Assembly (NCBI GenBank): GCA_003214615.1
Contig: QCLK01000002.1
Span: forward strand, 1 to 64,000
Length of the DNA stretch: 64,000 nt
From: Pelagibacteraceae bacterium AG-414-E02
GTDB taxonomy: Bacteria > Pseudomonadota > Alphaproteobacteria > Pelagibacterales > Pelagibacteraceae
Direction: 5' to 3'
The translations under genes were made by a program, and so were the position numbers. Positions within the stretch are counted from its first letter, which is position 1, and every line of letters starts with the position of its first letter. The notes beneath the pieces were generated by a model. That model ran no database searches and was not told the DNA's origin. It saw only the letters and a list, made by a program, of their open reading frames with translations. Positions 16,729 to 26,150 of this stretch are shown in pieces.

Positions 16729-17841
16729 TTATTTCCATCTAGAAACTAAAAATTTCTTAAACTCTCCAACACTTATAGGAAATTCATTAGGTTTAGAGGC
16801 TCTACCTATTTTTTTTAAAAGAATTAAATTTATTTTACCATTTAAATTTTTTTTATCTTTTTTTGCAAAATAAACAATTTTATTAATTTTATTTTTTTTA
16901 AATATTTTTTTAATATTTATTGGCAAATTTAAAGCATGGTAGTGTTTTGCAATTGAAATTAAATCTTTAAGAGGTAATATTTTTTTTTCAAATGAAAACT
17001 GTATTGCCATCATCATGCCTAAAAGCACTGCTTCCCCATGATTTAAACTTTTTGAAAAATTTTTAGTCCCTTCAAAGCCGTGGGCAAATGTATGGCCAAA
17101 ATTTAAAATCATTCTCAAATTTTTTTCTTTTTCATCAGAGCTGATTATTTTAGCTTTAATCTTACAGCTCTGGATAATTGAATATTTTAAAATTTTACTA
17201 TCTCTATGATTTATTAACCATTTAGCATTTTTAGAAAGCCATAAAAAAAATTTTTTATCGGCAATAAGAGCATGTTTTAATATTTCTCCATACCCACAAA
17301 TCATTTCTCTTTTTGGTAAACTTTTTAAAGTTGATATATCTGATAAAACAAAATCAGGCTGATAAAAAGTTCCTAAAAGATTTTTTCCTTGATTTGAGTT
17401 TATAGCTGTTTTTCCACCAATAGAGGAATCGACTTGTGATAGAAGTGTTGTAGGTATGTTTATAAATTTTAATCCTCTTTTTGTTATACTTGCAACGAAC
17501 GACGATAAATCTCCTAGAATTCCACCTCCTAAGGCAATAACACAATCTGATCTATCAAAATTATTTTTAAGCAAATTTTCAGCTAAATTATTTGCTACTT
17601 TAAAACTTTTTATCCTTTCGATCGAATTTAATTTAAAAATTTTAATTTCATATTTTTTTAAAGATTTAATCAACTTTTTCAAAATTACATTTGGAAGCTT
17701 TTTATCAGTTATAATGCATATTTTTTTAACGCCAGGTAAATTTTTTTTAATTAAAGATCCTGACAGATATAAAATTTCATTACCAAAATAAATTGGATAC
17801 GACTTGCTCTTTGTTTTAACGATAAATTTAGTATTTTTCAT
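16729..17841 (-). CDS. aroB: 3-dehydroquinate synthase
   Basis: 370 residues, normal length. NAD-binding glycines in IALGGGILGDLSSFVAS (about 102-118), and the zinc ligands in GYGEILKHALI (Glu), NFGHTFAHGFE (His) and LNHGEAVLLGM (His). It converts DAHP to 3-dehydroquinate, the second shikimate-pathway step. Its ATG lies inside the 3' end of aroK (14-base overlap), a tightly coupled pair. Confidence 0.95.
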   Translation of the reverse strand: MKNTKFIVKTKSKSYPIYFGNEILYLSGSLIKKNLPGVKKICIITDKKLPNVILKKLIKSLKKYEIKIFKLNSIERIKSFKVANNLAENLLKNNFDRSDCVIALGGGILGDLSSFVASITKRGLKFINIPTTLLSQVDSSIGGKTAINSNQGKNLLGTFYQPDFVLSDISTLKSLPKREMICGYGEILKHALIADKKFFLWLSKNAKWLINHRDSKILKYSIIQSCKIKAKIISSDEKEKNLRMILNFGHTFAHGFEGTKNFSKSLNHGEAVLLGMMMAIQFSFEKKILPLKDLISIAKHYHALNLPINIKKIFKKNKINKIVYFAKKDKKNLNGKINLILLKKIGRASKPNEFPISVGEFKKFLVSRWK

Positions 17842-18340
17842 ATATCTCTGTTATTTTTTTTGAAATACTTTTTTTAGTAAAGCCATCACAAATAACTTTG
17901 TGATTGGATAATTTATAAAAATTTTTTCTTTGAGAATATAGTTTTTTAATTTTTTCAAAGTTATTTTCTTTTTGTAGTAATGGCCTTTTTTGGTTCCACA
18001 TCGATCTTTTATTTAAAGTATTAATATTTGCATCTAACCAAATTGAAACAGAATTTTTCAAAACGCTATATCTTATAGCTTTATCCATAAAAGCTCCACC
18101 ACCAAGAGCAATCACACAATTCTTTCTCTTCAATAACTTCAAAATTTCATTTTTTTCCTCCATTCTAAAAAATTTTTCTCCTTTTTGCTCAAAAATTTGT
18201 TTAATGCTCATTAAATTTTTTTTTTCAATGTGTTTATCTGTGTCAATAAATTCTAAACCCTGGCTCTTAGCAATCATCCTGCCCAAGGTCGTTTTTCCAA
18301 CAGCCATCATTCCTAATAAAACAAGGTTTTTTTTTACCAT
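17828..18340 (-). CDS. aroK: Shikimate kinase
   Basis: 170 residues. Walker A LLGMMAVGKTTLGR (about 8-21), shikimate-binding FIDTDKHIE (about 31-39), ALGGGAF (about 78-84) and the lid Arg in RSMWNQKRPLL (about 112). It phosphorylates shikimate with ATP. First gene of the aroK-aroB pair, whose promoter must lie in the 73-base gap shared with the divergent 62-codon gene. Confidence 0.95.
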   Translation of the reverse strand: MVKKNLVLLGMMAVGKTTLGRMIAKSQGLEFIDTDKHIEKKNLMSIKQIFEQKGEKFFRMEEKNEILKLLKRKNCVIALGGGAFMDKAIRYSVLKNSVSIWLDANINTLNKRSMWNQKRPLLQKENNFEKIKKLYSQRKNFYKLSNHKVICDGFTKKSISKKITEIYEKY

Positions 18341-18413
18341 TTGTCTGAAAATTTTAAATTTGATTTTTCACAATTTTGTCTTAATTTGCGAGTTTAAATA
18401 GTATTTATAAATT

Positions 18414-18602
18414 ATGCAACTTAGATTACATCCAAGACGTGGTAGAGGGAATTTTATAAGCAGAACTTTTATAATTAAAAGTATAGCAGTCGTTTTTGTT
18501 TTATTTTTAGCGATATTTTTAATAGATAAAATTGATATGCCCGCTCCTAACAAACTTATCAAGCAAGAACTAAGTAATGATAAACTTATCACAATTAAAT
18601 AA
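18414..18602 (+). CDS. Small single-pass membrane protein
   Basis: 62 residues: a basic N-terminus (LRLHPRRGRGNF), one hydrophobic helix at about residues 24-41 (IKSIAVVFVLFLAIFLI), and a short polar tail. By the positive-inside rule the N-terminus is cytosolic and the tail periplasmic. Its 3' end overlaps the next gene by 26 bases in another frame, which suggests translational coupling and a shared role. No ribosome-binding site is evident before the ATG. I do not recognise the family. Confidence 0.6.
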   Translation: MQLRLHPRRGRGNFISRTFIIKSIAVVFVLFLAIFLIDKIDMPAPNKLIKQELSNDKLITIK

Positions 18603-20325
18603 TTTGCTACGCTTTATATTTTTACTTCTTATTTTAATTTTTAATCTAAATTTTGCTTATGCTGCCGTAGATATATGGGAAAAAAAAGAAAGCGATGAGC
18701 AAAAAAACCAAAGTGGAAATGACAATGAAGAAGAAGAAATAATTATAAAAAGTCCAATACTGAAAGAAAATACAAATAAATTAGAAACAAGTATAAATGA
18801 AGAAAAAATAGAAAATTTTAGCCAGAGCTTAATAGGTATCTTCGATCCTGAAGAAAATAATTTTAATTTAAATATGTGGGAACAATCTAATGGAACAGAA
18901 ATAAAAAAAACATTAAGTAGAATTAATAAATTAAAATTATCCAAACTTTCTGAAGATTTGCTTTTTGAAGTTTTGTTTACAAATGCTTACCCTCCCCAAA
19001 AAAATTTAGATCACGAAGAATTTTTAAAAATAAAGATAAACTGGTTAATAAAAAATAAAAGGTTTCAGGATCTTGAAACATTACTTAAAAATAATCCTGA
19101 GGTTGGTAAACAATCAAAAGCAGTAAAATTATTAGTTAATGAATATCTTTCATTGGCTGATATTAAATCGGCATGTGAAAAAATAAAATTTTTAGGAAAA
19201 GAAGTCCAAAATAATTATCTAGATAAATTTTTAATTTATTGTTTGGTAAACGATGGGCGAAAAGAAGAAGCCCAATTACTTTACGATCTCATGAAAGAGC
19301 GAGGCATAAATGATAATTTTTTTGAAAATAAATTTCTTTTTTTACTGGGCGTGACAGACACAACTAGCCAAAAAATTTTAGATAACAATCTTTTGAATTT
19401 TTATTTGTCTCATATTACTGTCAGTGATTTTAAATATGAGCCAAGTGATAAAACCGATAAATATATTTGGCGTTATCTTTCCTCAGCAAATTTAATAAAT
19501 ACTAAAGATTTTGAAAATGAAGACATTGTACCAACCTATGAAAAAGCTGCATCGGAAGATTCTTTCAGAAATGAAGATGTTTTTAAAATTTATTTACAAT
19601 TACCTTTTAATTTTAATCAATTACTAAATTCAACAGAAATTTACAAAAACTTACCCGGATATAAAGCTAGAGCTCTGATTTATCAAAGCATGTTGTTAAG
19701 TGTTGATGCTGATCGAAAACTTTATTTAGCTTTTTTACTAAAAGATCTGTTTTTAAAAGAAAAATTGTTTAATGTGTATGAAGAAGAACTTTCAACTATT
19801 CTAAAATCCATCGAACCAAAAGATATTCCAGAAGGATATGTCGAATTAGTAGATCAAAATATAGACCCCAAATTCAAAGATATAAAAAAGATTAAGTTTG
19901 ATAATGATATTTTGCATAGATCAAAAGTTATAAGACATTTTTTAGATAATTATGAAAAGACTAGTAGAACTGAAAAAGATTTTAAAGCAGTTTATAAAAA
20001 AATAAAAAGAAATAAAAAATATTTTATTTCAATAATGGATATTATTGTTTTAGAGTCCTTAGCAGCAGACGGTATAGAGATACCCAAAGACCTAGATTAT
20101 GTATCACTTTCATCCGAGTTAACCGTGCCGCAAAATTTAGATGAACTTGTTAAGAAAAACCAAATAGGTATGGTTATGCTTAAAATCATTGAAATAATTG
20201 GAGAGGACAAAATACAAGATTTAGATCCTGAAACTATTTATTTTTTAAGTAAAATTTTAAATGAATTAAAATTAAAGAAAATTAGAAATAATATTTTAAG
20301 TGAAGCTCTTCCTATAAAAGCATAA
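18577..20325 (+). CDS. Secreted helical protein of unknown function
   Basis: 582 residues. A signal peptide covers about residues 1-29 (hydrophobic LLRFIFLLLILIFNLNFAYA, cleavage after AYA). A low-complexity acidic linker (about 32-70) follows, and the remainder is mostly helical with alternating hydrophobic positions that look like irregular TPR-like hairpins (for example LKINWLIKNKRFQDLETLLK). No catalytic motif is visible. Probably periplasmic and probably paired with the preceding 62-residue membrane protein, with which it overlaps. The start at 18577 lies within that gene. Confidence 0.75.
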   Translation: MINLSQLNNLLRFIFLLLILIFNLNFAYAAVDIWEKKESDEQKNQSGNDNEEEEIIIKSPILKENTNKLETSINEEKIENFSQSLIGIFDPEENNFNLNMWEQSNGTEIKKTLSRINKLKLSKLSEDLLFEVLFTNAYPPQKNLDHEEFLKIKINWLIKNKRFQDLETLLKNNPEVGKQSKAVKLLVNEYLSLADIKSACEKIKFLGKEVQNNYLDKFLIYCLVNDGRKEEAQLLYDLMKERGINDNFFENKFLFLLGVTDTTSQKILDNNLLNFYLSHITVSDFKYEPSDKTDKYIWRYLSSANLINTKDFENEDIVPTYEKAASEDSFRNEDVFKIYLQLPFNFNQLLNSTEIYKNLPGYKARALIYQSMLLSVDADRKLYLAFLLKDLFLKEKLFNVYEEELSTILKSIEPKDIPEGYVELVDQNIDPKFKDIKKIKFDNDILHRSKVIRHFLDNYEKTSRTEKDFKAVYKKIKRNKKYFISIMDIIVLESLAADGIEIPKDLDYVSLSSELTVPQNLDELVKKNQIGMVMLKIIEIIGEDKIQDLDPETIYFLSKILNELKLKKIRNNILSEALPIKA

Positions 20326-20391
20326 GTAATTTTAAATTAAAAATATTCCTATTACTTGACTATAATAATTTTATAATTTATTCATATTTAC

Positions 20392-20916
20392 ATGGCTTTG
20401 AGAAAAATTTTAACTGAACCAAACAAGATATTGAGGCAAAAATCTTTACCTGTCGAGAAAGTAGATAAAGATTTACAAAATCTTATGGACGATATGTTGG
20501 AGACAATGTATGCAGCTCCAGGAATTGGTTTAGCAGCCATACAAGTTGGAGTTCCAAAAAGAGTTATAGTTCTTGATATTTCAAGAAAAGATGAACCAAA
20601 ATCACCATTATATTTTGTTAATCCAGAAATTGCTAATAAGTCTAAAAATAATTCGACGTATGAAGAAGGATGTTTATCAGTACCTGGCCAATTTGCCGAA
20701 ATTGATAGGCCAGATAAATGCAATGTAAAATTTTTAGATTATTATGGGCAGCCCAAAGAAATCGAGGCTCAAGGTATGCTTGCAACATGCATTCAACATG
20801 AAATAGATCATTTGGAAGGTATACTATTTATCGATTATCTTTCTAAATTAAAAAAAACAATGATTATTAAAAAACTTTCTAAGCAAAAAAAAGAACTTGA
20901 AAGAATTGTAGTTTAA
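20392..20916 (+). CDS. def: Peptide deformylase
   Basis: 174 residues with the three deformylase motifs: GIGLAAIQVG (about 44-53), EGCLSVPG (about 90-97, metal-binding Cys) and HEIDHLEG (about 136-143, two His and the catalytic Glu). It removes the N-formyl group from new proteins at the ribosome. It heads the plus-strand series def-fmt-truA, the first two acting at opposite ends of the formyl-Met cycle. Confidence 0.96.
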   Translation: MALRKILTEPNKILRQKSLPVEKVDKDLQNLMDDMLETMYAAPGIGLAAIQVGVPKRVIVLDISRKDEPKSPLYFVNPEIANKSKNNSTYEEGCLSVPGQFAEIDRPDKCNVKFLDYYGQPKEIEAQGMLATCIQHEIDHLEGILFIDYLSKLKKTMIIKKLSKQKKELERIVV

Positions 20917-20932
20917 TTTCAATAATATATTA

Positions 20933-21847
20933 ATGCCGCTAAAAATAGTTTTTATGGGAACTCCCAAGTTTTCTGTAGTTGCTCTAGAAACTCTAATTAA
21001 AAAAAAATTTGATATTTTAACAGTATATACACAGCCTCCTCAAAAATCAAAAAGGGGACAAAAAATTAACCCATCAGCCATAGAGGAATTTTGTAAAAAA
21101 AACAGAATAAATTTTAGAAATCCTCCAGGCTTAAACAATGAGCAAGAGTTGAAAAATTTTGAAAAATTATCTCCTGATTTGGTAGTGGTTGTTGCATATG
21201 GGCAGTTAATTCCAAAAAATTTTTTGGATAAAACTAAATATGGTTTTTTTAACATTCATGCTTCTCTGCTGCCCAAATGGAGAGGAGCAGCACCAATCCA
21301 AAGGGCTATAATGAATAGTGATAAAAACGTTGGTGTTAGCATTATGAAGATTGAAGAAAAATTAGATAGTGGACCTGTTTTAGCATCAAGAGAATTTAAA
21401 TTAAATAAAAACGAAACCCATGGCGAAATTGAAAAAAAACTTTCTTTAGAGGGAGCAAGTTTATTAATTCAAAGTTTGAAAAATATTGAAAATTTAAAAT
21501 TTATAGTGCAAGACCATTCCCAAGCCACTTACGCAAAAAAAATAGACAAGAATGAAACAAAAATTAACTGGAATAAAAATGCTAATAAAATTTTAGCACA
21601 TATTCATGGCTTGAGTCCAAGTCCTGGTGCATGGTTTGAATTTAACAAGGAGAGATTTAAAGTTTTGAGAGCCGAGATATCTTTAGAAAATGGAAAAGCA
21701 GGCCATGTTATCGATGAAAATTTAACCATTGCATGTGGTTCAAACTCTGTAAAAATTTTGGAATTACAGCGCCAGGGAAAAAGTAGGCAAACCACCAAGG
21801 AATTTTTACTTGGAAAAAAAATTAGCAAAGGAACGATTCTTATTTAA
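20933..21847 (+). CDS. fmt: Methionyl-tRNA formyltransferase
   Basis: 304 residues. N-terminal formyltransferase domain with KIVFMGTPKFSVVAL at the start, the signature HASLLPKWRGAAPIQRAI near residue 110 and GVSIMKIEEKLDSGP near 138 with the catalytic Asp; the C-terminal OB-like domain begins near 205. It formylates Met-tRNA using 10-formyl-tetrahydrofolate. Sixteen bases follow def; its stop shares one base with the truA ATG. Confidence 0.96.
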   Translation: MPLKIVFMGTPKFSVVALETLIKKKFDILTVYTQPPQKSKRGQKINPSAIEEFCKKNRINFRNPPGLNNEQELKNFEKLSPDLVVVVAYGQLIPKNFLDKTKYGFFNIHASLLPKWRGAAPIQRAIMNSDKNVGVSIMKIEEKLDSGPVLASREFKLNKNETHGEIEKKLSLEGASLLIQSLKNIENLKFIVQDHSQATYAKKIDKNETKINWNKNANKILAHIHGLSPSPGAWFEFNKERFKVLRAEISLENGKAGHVIDENLTIACGSNSVKILELQRQGKSRQTTKEFLLGKKISKGTILI

Positions 21848-22584
21848 TGGAAAGATATAAAATCAAAATAGAATATGAGGGAACACCTTTTGTGGGCTGG
21901 CAATTTCAAAAAAATGGCCAATCTGTTCAAGAAGTATTACAAAATGCTATTTTTGCCTTTTCACAAGAAAAAGTAATAGTTACTGGTGCAGGAAGAACAG
22001 ATTCTGGAGTTCATGCTTTAACACAGGTAGCTCATTTTGATTTAAAAAAAAAAATAAAAAAAAAAATTTTTCTTAGGGGGGTAAATCAGCACATTGGAAA
22101 TAAACCCGTTACTATTTTGAAAATTAAAAAAGTGAAAAATAAATTTCATGCAAGATTTGATGCGAAAAAAAGAACTTATGAATATATAATTGTTAATAGG
22201 CTGTCTCCATTAGCCTTAGAAAAAAATAAGGCTTGGCACATTCGCAAAAAGCTAAATATTAAAGCTATGAAAAAAGGTCTTAAACTATTAAAAGGCACGC
22301 ATGACTTTTCAACATTTCGTTCATCTTCGTGTCAGGCCAAGTCACCTATTAAAACGTTAAAAAGAGCTACAGTAAAAAAAAATGGTGACAAAATAATTTT
22401 ACAATTTACTTCTAAATCATTTTTACAACAACAAGTTAGATCTATGGTTGGATGTGTAAAATACTTAGGTGAAGATAAATGGAATTTAAATGATTTCCAA
22501 AATTCTTTTAAGTCGAAAAGTCGTGCTAAATGCGCACCCCCAGCTCCCGCTTGTGGATTATATTTAAAAAAAATTTCTTATTGA
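21847..22584 (+). CDS. truA: tRNA pseudouridine(38-40) synthase
   Basis: 245 residues. The catalytic Asp is in GAGRTDSGVHAL (about residue 52), preceded by the family start YEGTPFVGWQFQ and followed by RTYEYII and the C-terminal QQVRSMVGCV. It makes pseudouridine in the anticodon stem of many tRNAs. Coupled to fmt by TAATG. Its last seven bases overlap the convergent deacetylase-like gene. Confidence 0.95.
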   Translation: MERYKIKIEYEGTPFVGWQFQKNGQSVQEVLQNAIFAFSQEKVIVTGAGRTDSGVHALTQVAHFDLKKKIKKKIFLRGVNQHIGNKPVTILKIKKVKNKFHARFDAKKRTYEYIIVNRLSPLALEKNKAWHIRKKLNIKAMKKGLKLLKGTHDFSTFRSSSCQAKSPIKTLKRATVKKNGDKIILQFTSKSFLQQQVRSMVGCVKYLGEDKWNLNDFQNSFKSKSRAKCAPPAPACGLYLKKISY

Positions 22585-23507
22585 AATTCTATTAAAGACT
22601 TTACGTGGTAATCAACACTCTCTCTAAGAGCATTTAGATCGTATCCACCTTCTAAAATAGACACTACTTTTCCGCCACAAAGCTCTTTTGCAAGCGTTAG
22701 TATCCTTTTTGTTAAAGTGTAATAATCTTTTGATTCTAGATTAATTTGAGCAAGGGGATCATCTTTATGAGCATCGAATCCAGCTGATAATAAAATAAAT
22801 TCAGGTTTGAATGTTTTAAGCTTTTTAAAAATGCTTTCGTAGGCATTTAAAAATTCATGTGGTTGAGTTCCAGCATTGAGAGGAACATTTAACACATTAT
22901 CTTTATTACCTTTCTCATTTGCAGCTCCAGAACCAGGGTAATAAGGGTATTGATGGGATGAAACATATAAAACTTTTTCGTTGTCATAAAATATATCTTG
23001 TGTTCCGTTACCATGGTGTACATCAAAATCAATAATAGCAACTTTCTTTAATTTATATTTTTCCAATAAATAATAAGCTCCAACCGCCACATTATTATAG
23101 ACGCAAAATCCCATCGCTTTTTGTTTTTCTGCGTGATGCCCTGGAGGTCTTACAGCGCAGAAAGCATTATTGAAATCCTTTTTCATTACACCATCAATAG
23201 CCGTTAAAATTGAACCGACAGCGTCTTTCGTTGCATCTTTACTTCCAGGCGACACAATAGTATCCCCGTCTAAAAAATTTAAACCCTGCTTCGGAAAGGA
23301 CTTAGTTACATTATTTAGATAATCTTTATCGTGGGCAAACTCTAAATATTTAAGATCGAATTTTGTTGGCTTTTTCCAAATTAAATTTTTTGATTTTACT
23401 TTCTTTAAGTGATCTATAACTGCAGTTACACGGTCCGCTCTTTCAGGATGCCCTTGTCCTGTATCATGCTGCAAGTAAGTATCAGTCGTTATAATTCCTG
23501 TTTTCAT
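22578..23507 (-). CDS. Histone deacetylase-family hydrolase (AcuC/HDAC-like)
   Basis: 309 residues. Class II HDAC landmarks: GQGHPERADRV (about 17-27), the catalytic His pair in RPPGHHAEK (about 120-128), zinc ligands in IDFDVHHGNGT (about 158-168) and SAGFDAHKDDPLAQ (about 244), and EGGYDL near 292. Bacterial members remove acetyl or similar groups from proteins, polyamines or small amides. The next gene upstream on the same strand, dapE, touches its start, so co-transcription with lysine-pathway genes is likely. Substrate unknown. Confidence 0.88.
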   Translation of the reverse strand: MKTGIITTDTYLQHDTGQGHPERADRVTAVIDHLKKVKSKNLIWKKPTKFDLKYLEFAHDKDYLNNVTKSFPKQGLNFLDGDTIVSPGSKDATKDAVGSILTAIDGVMKKDFNNAFCAVRPPGHHAEKQKAMGFCVYNNVAVGAYYLLEKYKLKKVAIIDFDVHHGNGTQDIFYDNEKVLYVSSHQYPYYPGSGAANEKGNKDNVLNVPLNAGTQPHEFLNAYESIFKKLKTFKPEFILLSAGFDAHKDDPLAQINLESKDYYTLTKRILTLAKELCGGKVVSILEGGYDLNALRESVDYHVKSLIEFQ

Positions 23508-24643
23508 TAAAAATAATTTTCTAAAATATTTACATATATTTTAGTCAATTTTTTAAGATCTGAAATAGGTACAGATTCATCAATTTTATGCATGGTTTTT
23601 CCGACCAAACCAAATTCTAAACAAGGTGCGATTTTTCTAATAAATCTTGCGTCAGATGTTCCTCCCGTTGTAGATAATTTTGGTTTAATTCTAGTAACTT
23701 TTTTAATCGTATTTTGAATCATGTAGGTTGTTTTATTTGGTTTAGTTAAAAAAGCTTCACCAGACACCTCGTATTTTACATTAAATCTACACTTAGTTTT
23801 TTTAGTAATTGATTTAAATATGGAGTTAAATTTTCTTTTTAATGAACTGGATGAGTGTTTGTTATTAAATCTAATATTAAACACAGCACTAGCCGACCCC
23901 GGGATAACATTATCTGCATGATTATCTATATTAATTTTTGTTATCTCCAGATTTGATGGTTGAAAATTTTTTGTGCCTCTATCTAATTTTATTTCTTTTA
24001 TTTTTTTTAAAATATTAATTATTGTATTTGATGGGTTGTTTGCTCTATGAGGATAAGCCACGTGGCCTTGCGTACCAATTACAGTTAATCGTCCGGTTAT
24101 ACTTCCTCTTCTTCCAATTTTGATCATTTCTCCAAGTTTATTAGGATTAGTTGGTTCTCCAACCAAACAGAAATTAATTTTTTCTCTTTTCCTTTTTAAG
24201 TATTCAACTACTCTTTTCGTTCCATTAATTGCTATTCCTTCTTCATCTCCTGTAATTAACAAGCTTATAGAACCATTAAATTTTTTATTTTTTCCTTTGA
24301 ATTTACTTACCGCAGCTACGAAGCAAGCAATCGAAGCTTTCATGTCATTAGCTCCTCGACCAATTAATTTATTATTTTTAATTGTTGGTTTGAAAGGATT
24401 AACGCTCCAATCTTTTATATTTCCCGGGGGAACAACATCCGTATGCCCAGCATAGCAAAAGTTAGGAGATGATTTTCCTAATTTTGCGTATAGATTTTTA
24501 ATATTTTTGAAATTTATTAATTGGCATTTAAAGCCAAGAGATCTTAAATTTTTTGCTAAAACATTTATTGCTCCAGCATCTTTTGGCGTAACGCTAGGAC
24601 GTCGAATCAATTCTTTTGCTAATTTTAATTCACTGATTGGCAT
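23507..24643 (-). CDS. dapE: Succinyl-diaminopimelate desuccinylase
   Basis: 378 residues, M20 metallopeptidase fold. Metal ligands in CYAGHTDVVPPG (about 64-75), GRGANDMKASI (about 96-106) and the Glu-Glu of ITGDEEGIAINGT (about 128-140); the C-terminal His is in GKTMHKIDESVP (about 350). It releases LL-diaminopimelate for peptidoglycan and lysine. It is preceded by dapD after eight bases, so consecutive pathway steps are encoded together. Confidence 0.94.
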   Translation of the reverse strand: MPISELKLAKELIRRPSVTPKDAGAINVLAKNLRSLGFKCQLINFKNIKNLYAKLGKSSPNFCYAGHTDVVPPGNIKDWSVNPFKPTIKNNKLIGRGANDMKASIACFVAAVSKFKGKNKKFNGSISLLITGDEEGIAINGTKRVVEYLKRKREKINFCLVGEPTNPNKLGEMIKIGRRGSITGRLTVIGTQGHVAYPHRANNPSNTIINILKKIKEIKLDRGTKNFQPSNLEITKINIDNHADNVIPGSASAVFNIRFNNKHSSSSLKRKFNSIFKSITKKTKCRFNVKYEVSGEAFLTKPNKTTYMIQNTIKKVTRIKPKLSTTGGTSDARFIRKIAPCLEFGLVGKTMHKIDESVPISDLKKLTKIYVNILENYF

Positions 24644-24651
24644 GAGTCTTT

Positions 24652-25479
24652 TTAATCTCTCAATAAATCATTAATTGAAGTTTTACTTCTTGTTTTTTCG
24701 TCTACTTTTTTTACGATAATCACACAATACAAAGATGGACCATCAGGATTATTTTTGCTAGGCATTGCTCCAGGCACTACCACAGAATAGTTTGGTACTT
24801 TTCCATAATGTATTTCACCTGTTGCTCGATCAATGATTCTGGTCGATGCTCCAATATAAACTCCCATGGATAAAACCGATCCCTTACCAACTATAACACC
24901 TTCTGCTATTTCAGCTCTGGCTCCTACAAAACAATTATCTTCAATGACCGTTGGGTTTGCTTGCATGGGCTCTAACACTCCACCAATACCTGCTCCACCT
25001 GATATATGACAATTTTTTCCAACTTGAGCGCAAGATCCTACAGATGCCCAGGTATCAATCATACTTCCCTGATCTACGTAAGCACCGATGTTTACAAATG
25101 AAGGCATCAAGACAACATTTTTTGCAATAAACGCTCCTTTTCTTACAACACCATTTGGGACATATCTAAACCCCTCTTTAATAAATCTTTTTTCATTCCA
25201 TTTATGAGTTTTACCTTCTACTTTGTCGTACCAAGCAGCATAGGGACCTTTAGAAATTTTCATTTTATTAACCCTGAAACTTAATAAAATTGCTTTTTTA
25301 ATCCACTGATTAACAATCCATTCATCATTTTTCTTTTCCGCAACTCTTATTTTGCCTGAATCTAATAACTCTATAGTTTTACTAATAGCATTTAATATTT
25401 TTCTACTAGATTTAGAATTCACTTGGTTTTTATTATTCCAAGCTTCATTAATTATTTTTTCAAAAGAATTTGTAGTCAT
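24652..25479 (-). CDS. dapD: Tetrahydrodipicolinate N-succinyltransferase
   Basis: 275 residues, the family's usual length. A left-handed beta-helix made of hexapeptides occupies about residues 105-220 ([46 protein letters not shown]). It adds succinate from succinyl-CoA in the lysine/diaminopimelate pathway. Its ATG overlaps by one base the stop of the upstream HAD gene, and dapE follows closely. Confidence 0.95.
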   Translation of the reverse strand: MTTNSFEKIINEAWNNKNQVNSKSSRKILNAISKTIELLDSGKIRVAEKKNDEWIVNQWIKKAILLSFRVNKMKISKGPYAAWYDKVEGKTHKWNEKRFIKEGFRYVPNGVVRKGAFIAKNVVLMPSFVNIGAYVDQGSMIDTWASVGSCAQVGKNCHISGGAGIGGVLEPMQANPTVIEDNCFVGARAEIAEGVIVGKGSVLSMGVYIGASTRIIDRATGEIHYGKVPNYSVVVPGAMPSKNNPDGPSLYCVIIVKKVDEKTRSKTSINDLLRD

Positions 25480-26150
25480 TAAGCAGCTTTAGTTAAGTTA
25501 ATTTTTTTTAAAAATTCAGCCAAATTATTTGTCCTATGATTTATAAATTCACTATCTGAAAATTTACTTGCCCATGGCTCATCGTTTTCTATCCAGACTG
25601 TTTTCATACCCATTTCATATGCCGGTTTTAAATTTCTTGCAATATCCTCAACTAATACACATAATTTTGGGTCAATTTTATGTTTTTTGACTAATTTTTT
25701 ATAAGGTTCTAAAGAAGGTTTTGGAATAAATTCAGCGTCTACAATATCAAAAATATCATCAAAAAGTTGATCTATGCCTATTTGTTTAGTCACATTTATT
25801 GCGTGTTTTCTTGATCCATTAGTAAATATGATTTTTTTACCATCAAGCTTTTCAATTTCTTTAGCTAGCTCAAGATCTTTTTGAAGAAAGTCAATATTTA
25901 TATCATGTACAAAATCCAAGAATTCATCTGGATTAATTTTGTGATTTTTTATCATTCCATTTAGCGTTGTATTATATTCATAAAAATAATTTTTCTGAAT
26001 TTTTTTTGCTTCTTCGATGCTTATATTCAGCTTATTTGAAATATATTTAGACATTCTTTTATCAACTTGTTCAAAAACTTTAGTTTTCCCAGAATATAAA
26101 GTGTTGTCTAAATCAAATATCCAAAATTTGATAGAATTAAATGGTTTCAT
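25479..26150 (-). CDS. HAD-family pyrimidine 5'-nucleotidase-like phosphatase
   Basis: 223 residues. HAD motif [13 protein letters not shown] (about 11-22; the two Asp), motif [13 protein letters not shown] (about 110), and motif [14 protein letters not shown] and [14 protein letters not shown] (about 142-175). The DLDNTLY form and the caps resemble the SDT1/pyrimidine 5'-nucleotidase group, common between argB and dapD in alphaproteobacteria. It probably dephosphorylates nucleotides or sugar phosphates in the cytosol. It overlaps argB upstream by four bases. Confidence 0.85.
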   Translation of the reverse strand: MKPFNSIKFWIFDLDNTLYSGKTKVFEQVDKRMSKYISNKLNISIEEAKKIQKNYFYEYNTTLNGMIKNHKINPDEFLDFVHDINIDFLQKDLELAKEIEKLDGKKIIFTNGSRKHAINVTKQIGIDQLFDDIFDIVDAEFIPKPSLEPYKKLVKKHKIDPKLCVLVEDIARNLKPAYEMGMKTVWIENDEPWASKFSDSEFINHRTNNLAEFLKKINLTKAA

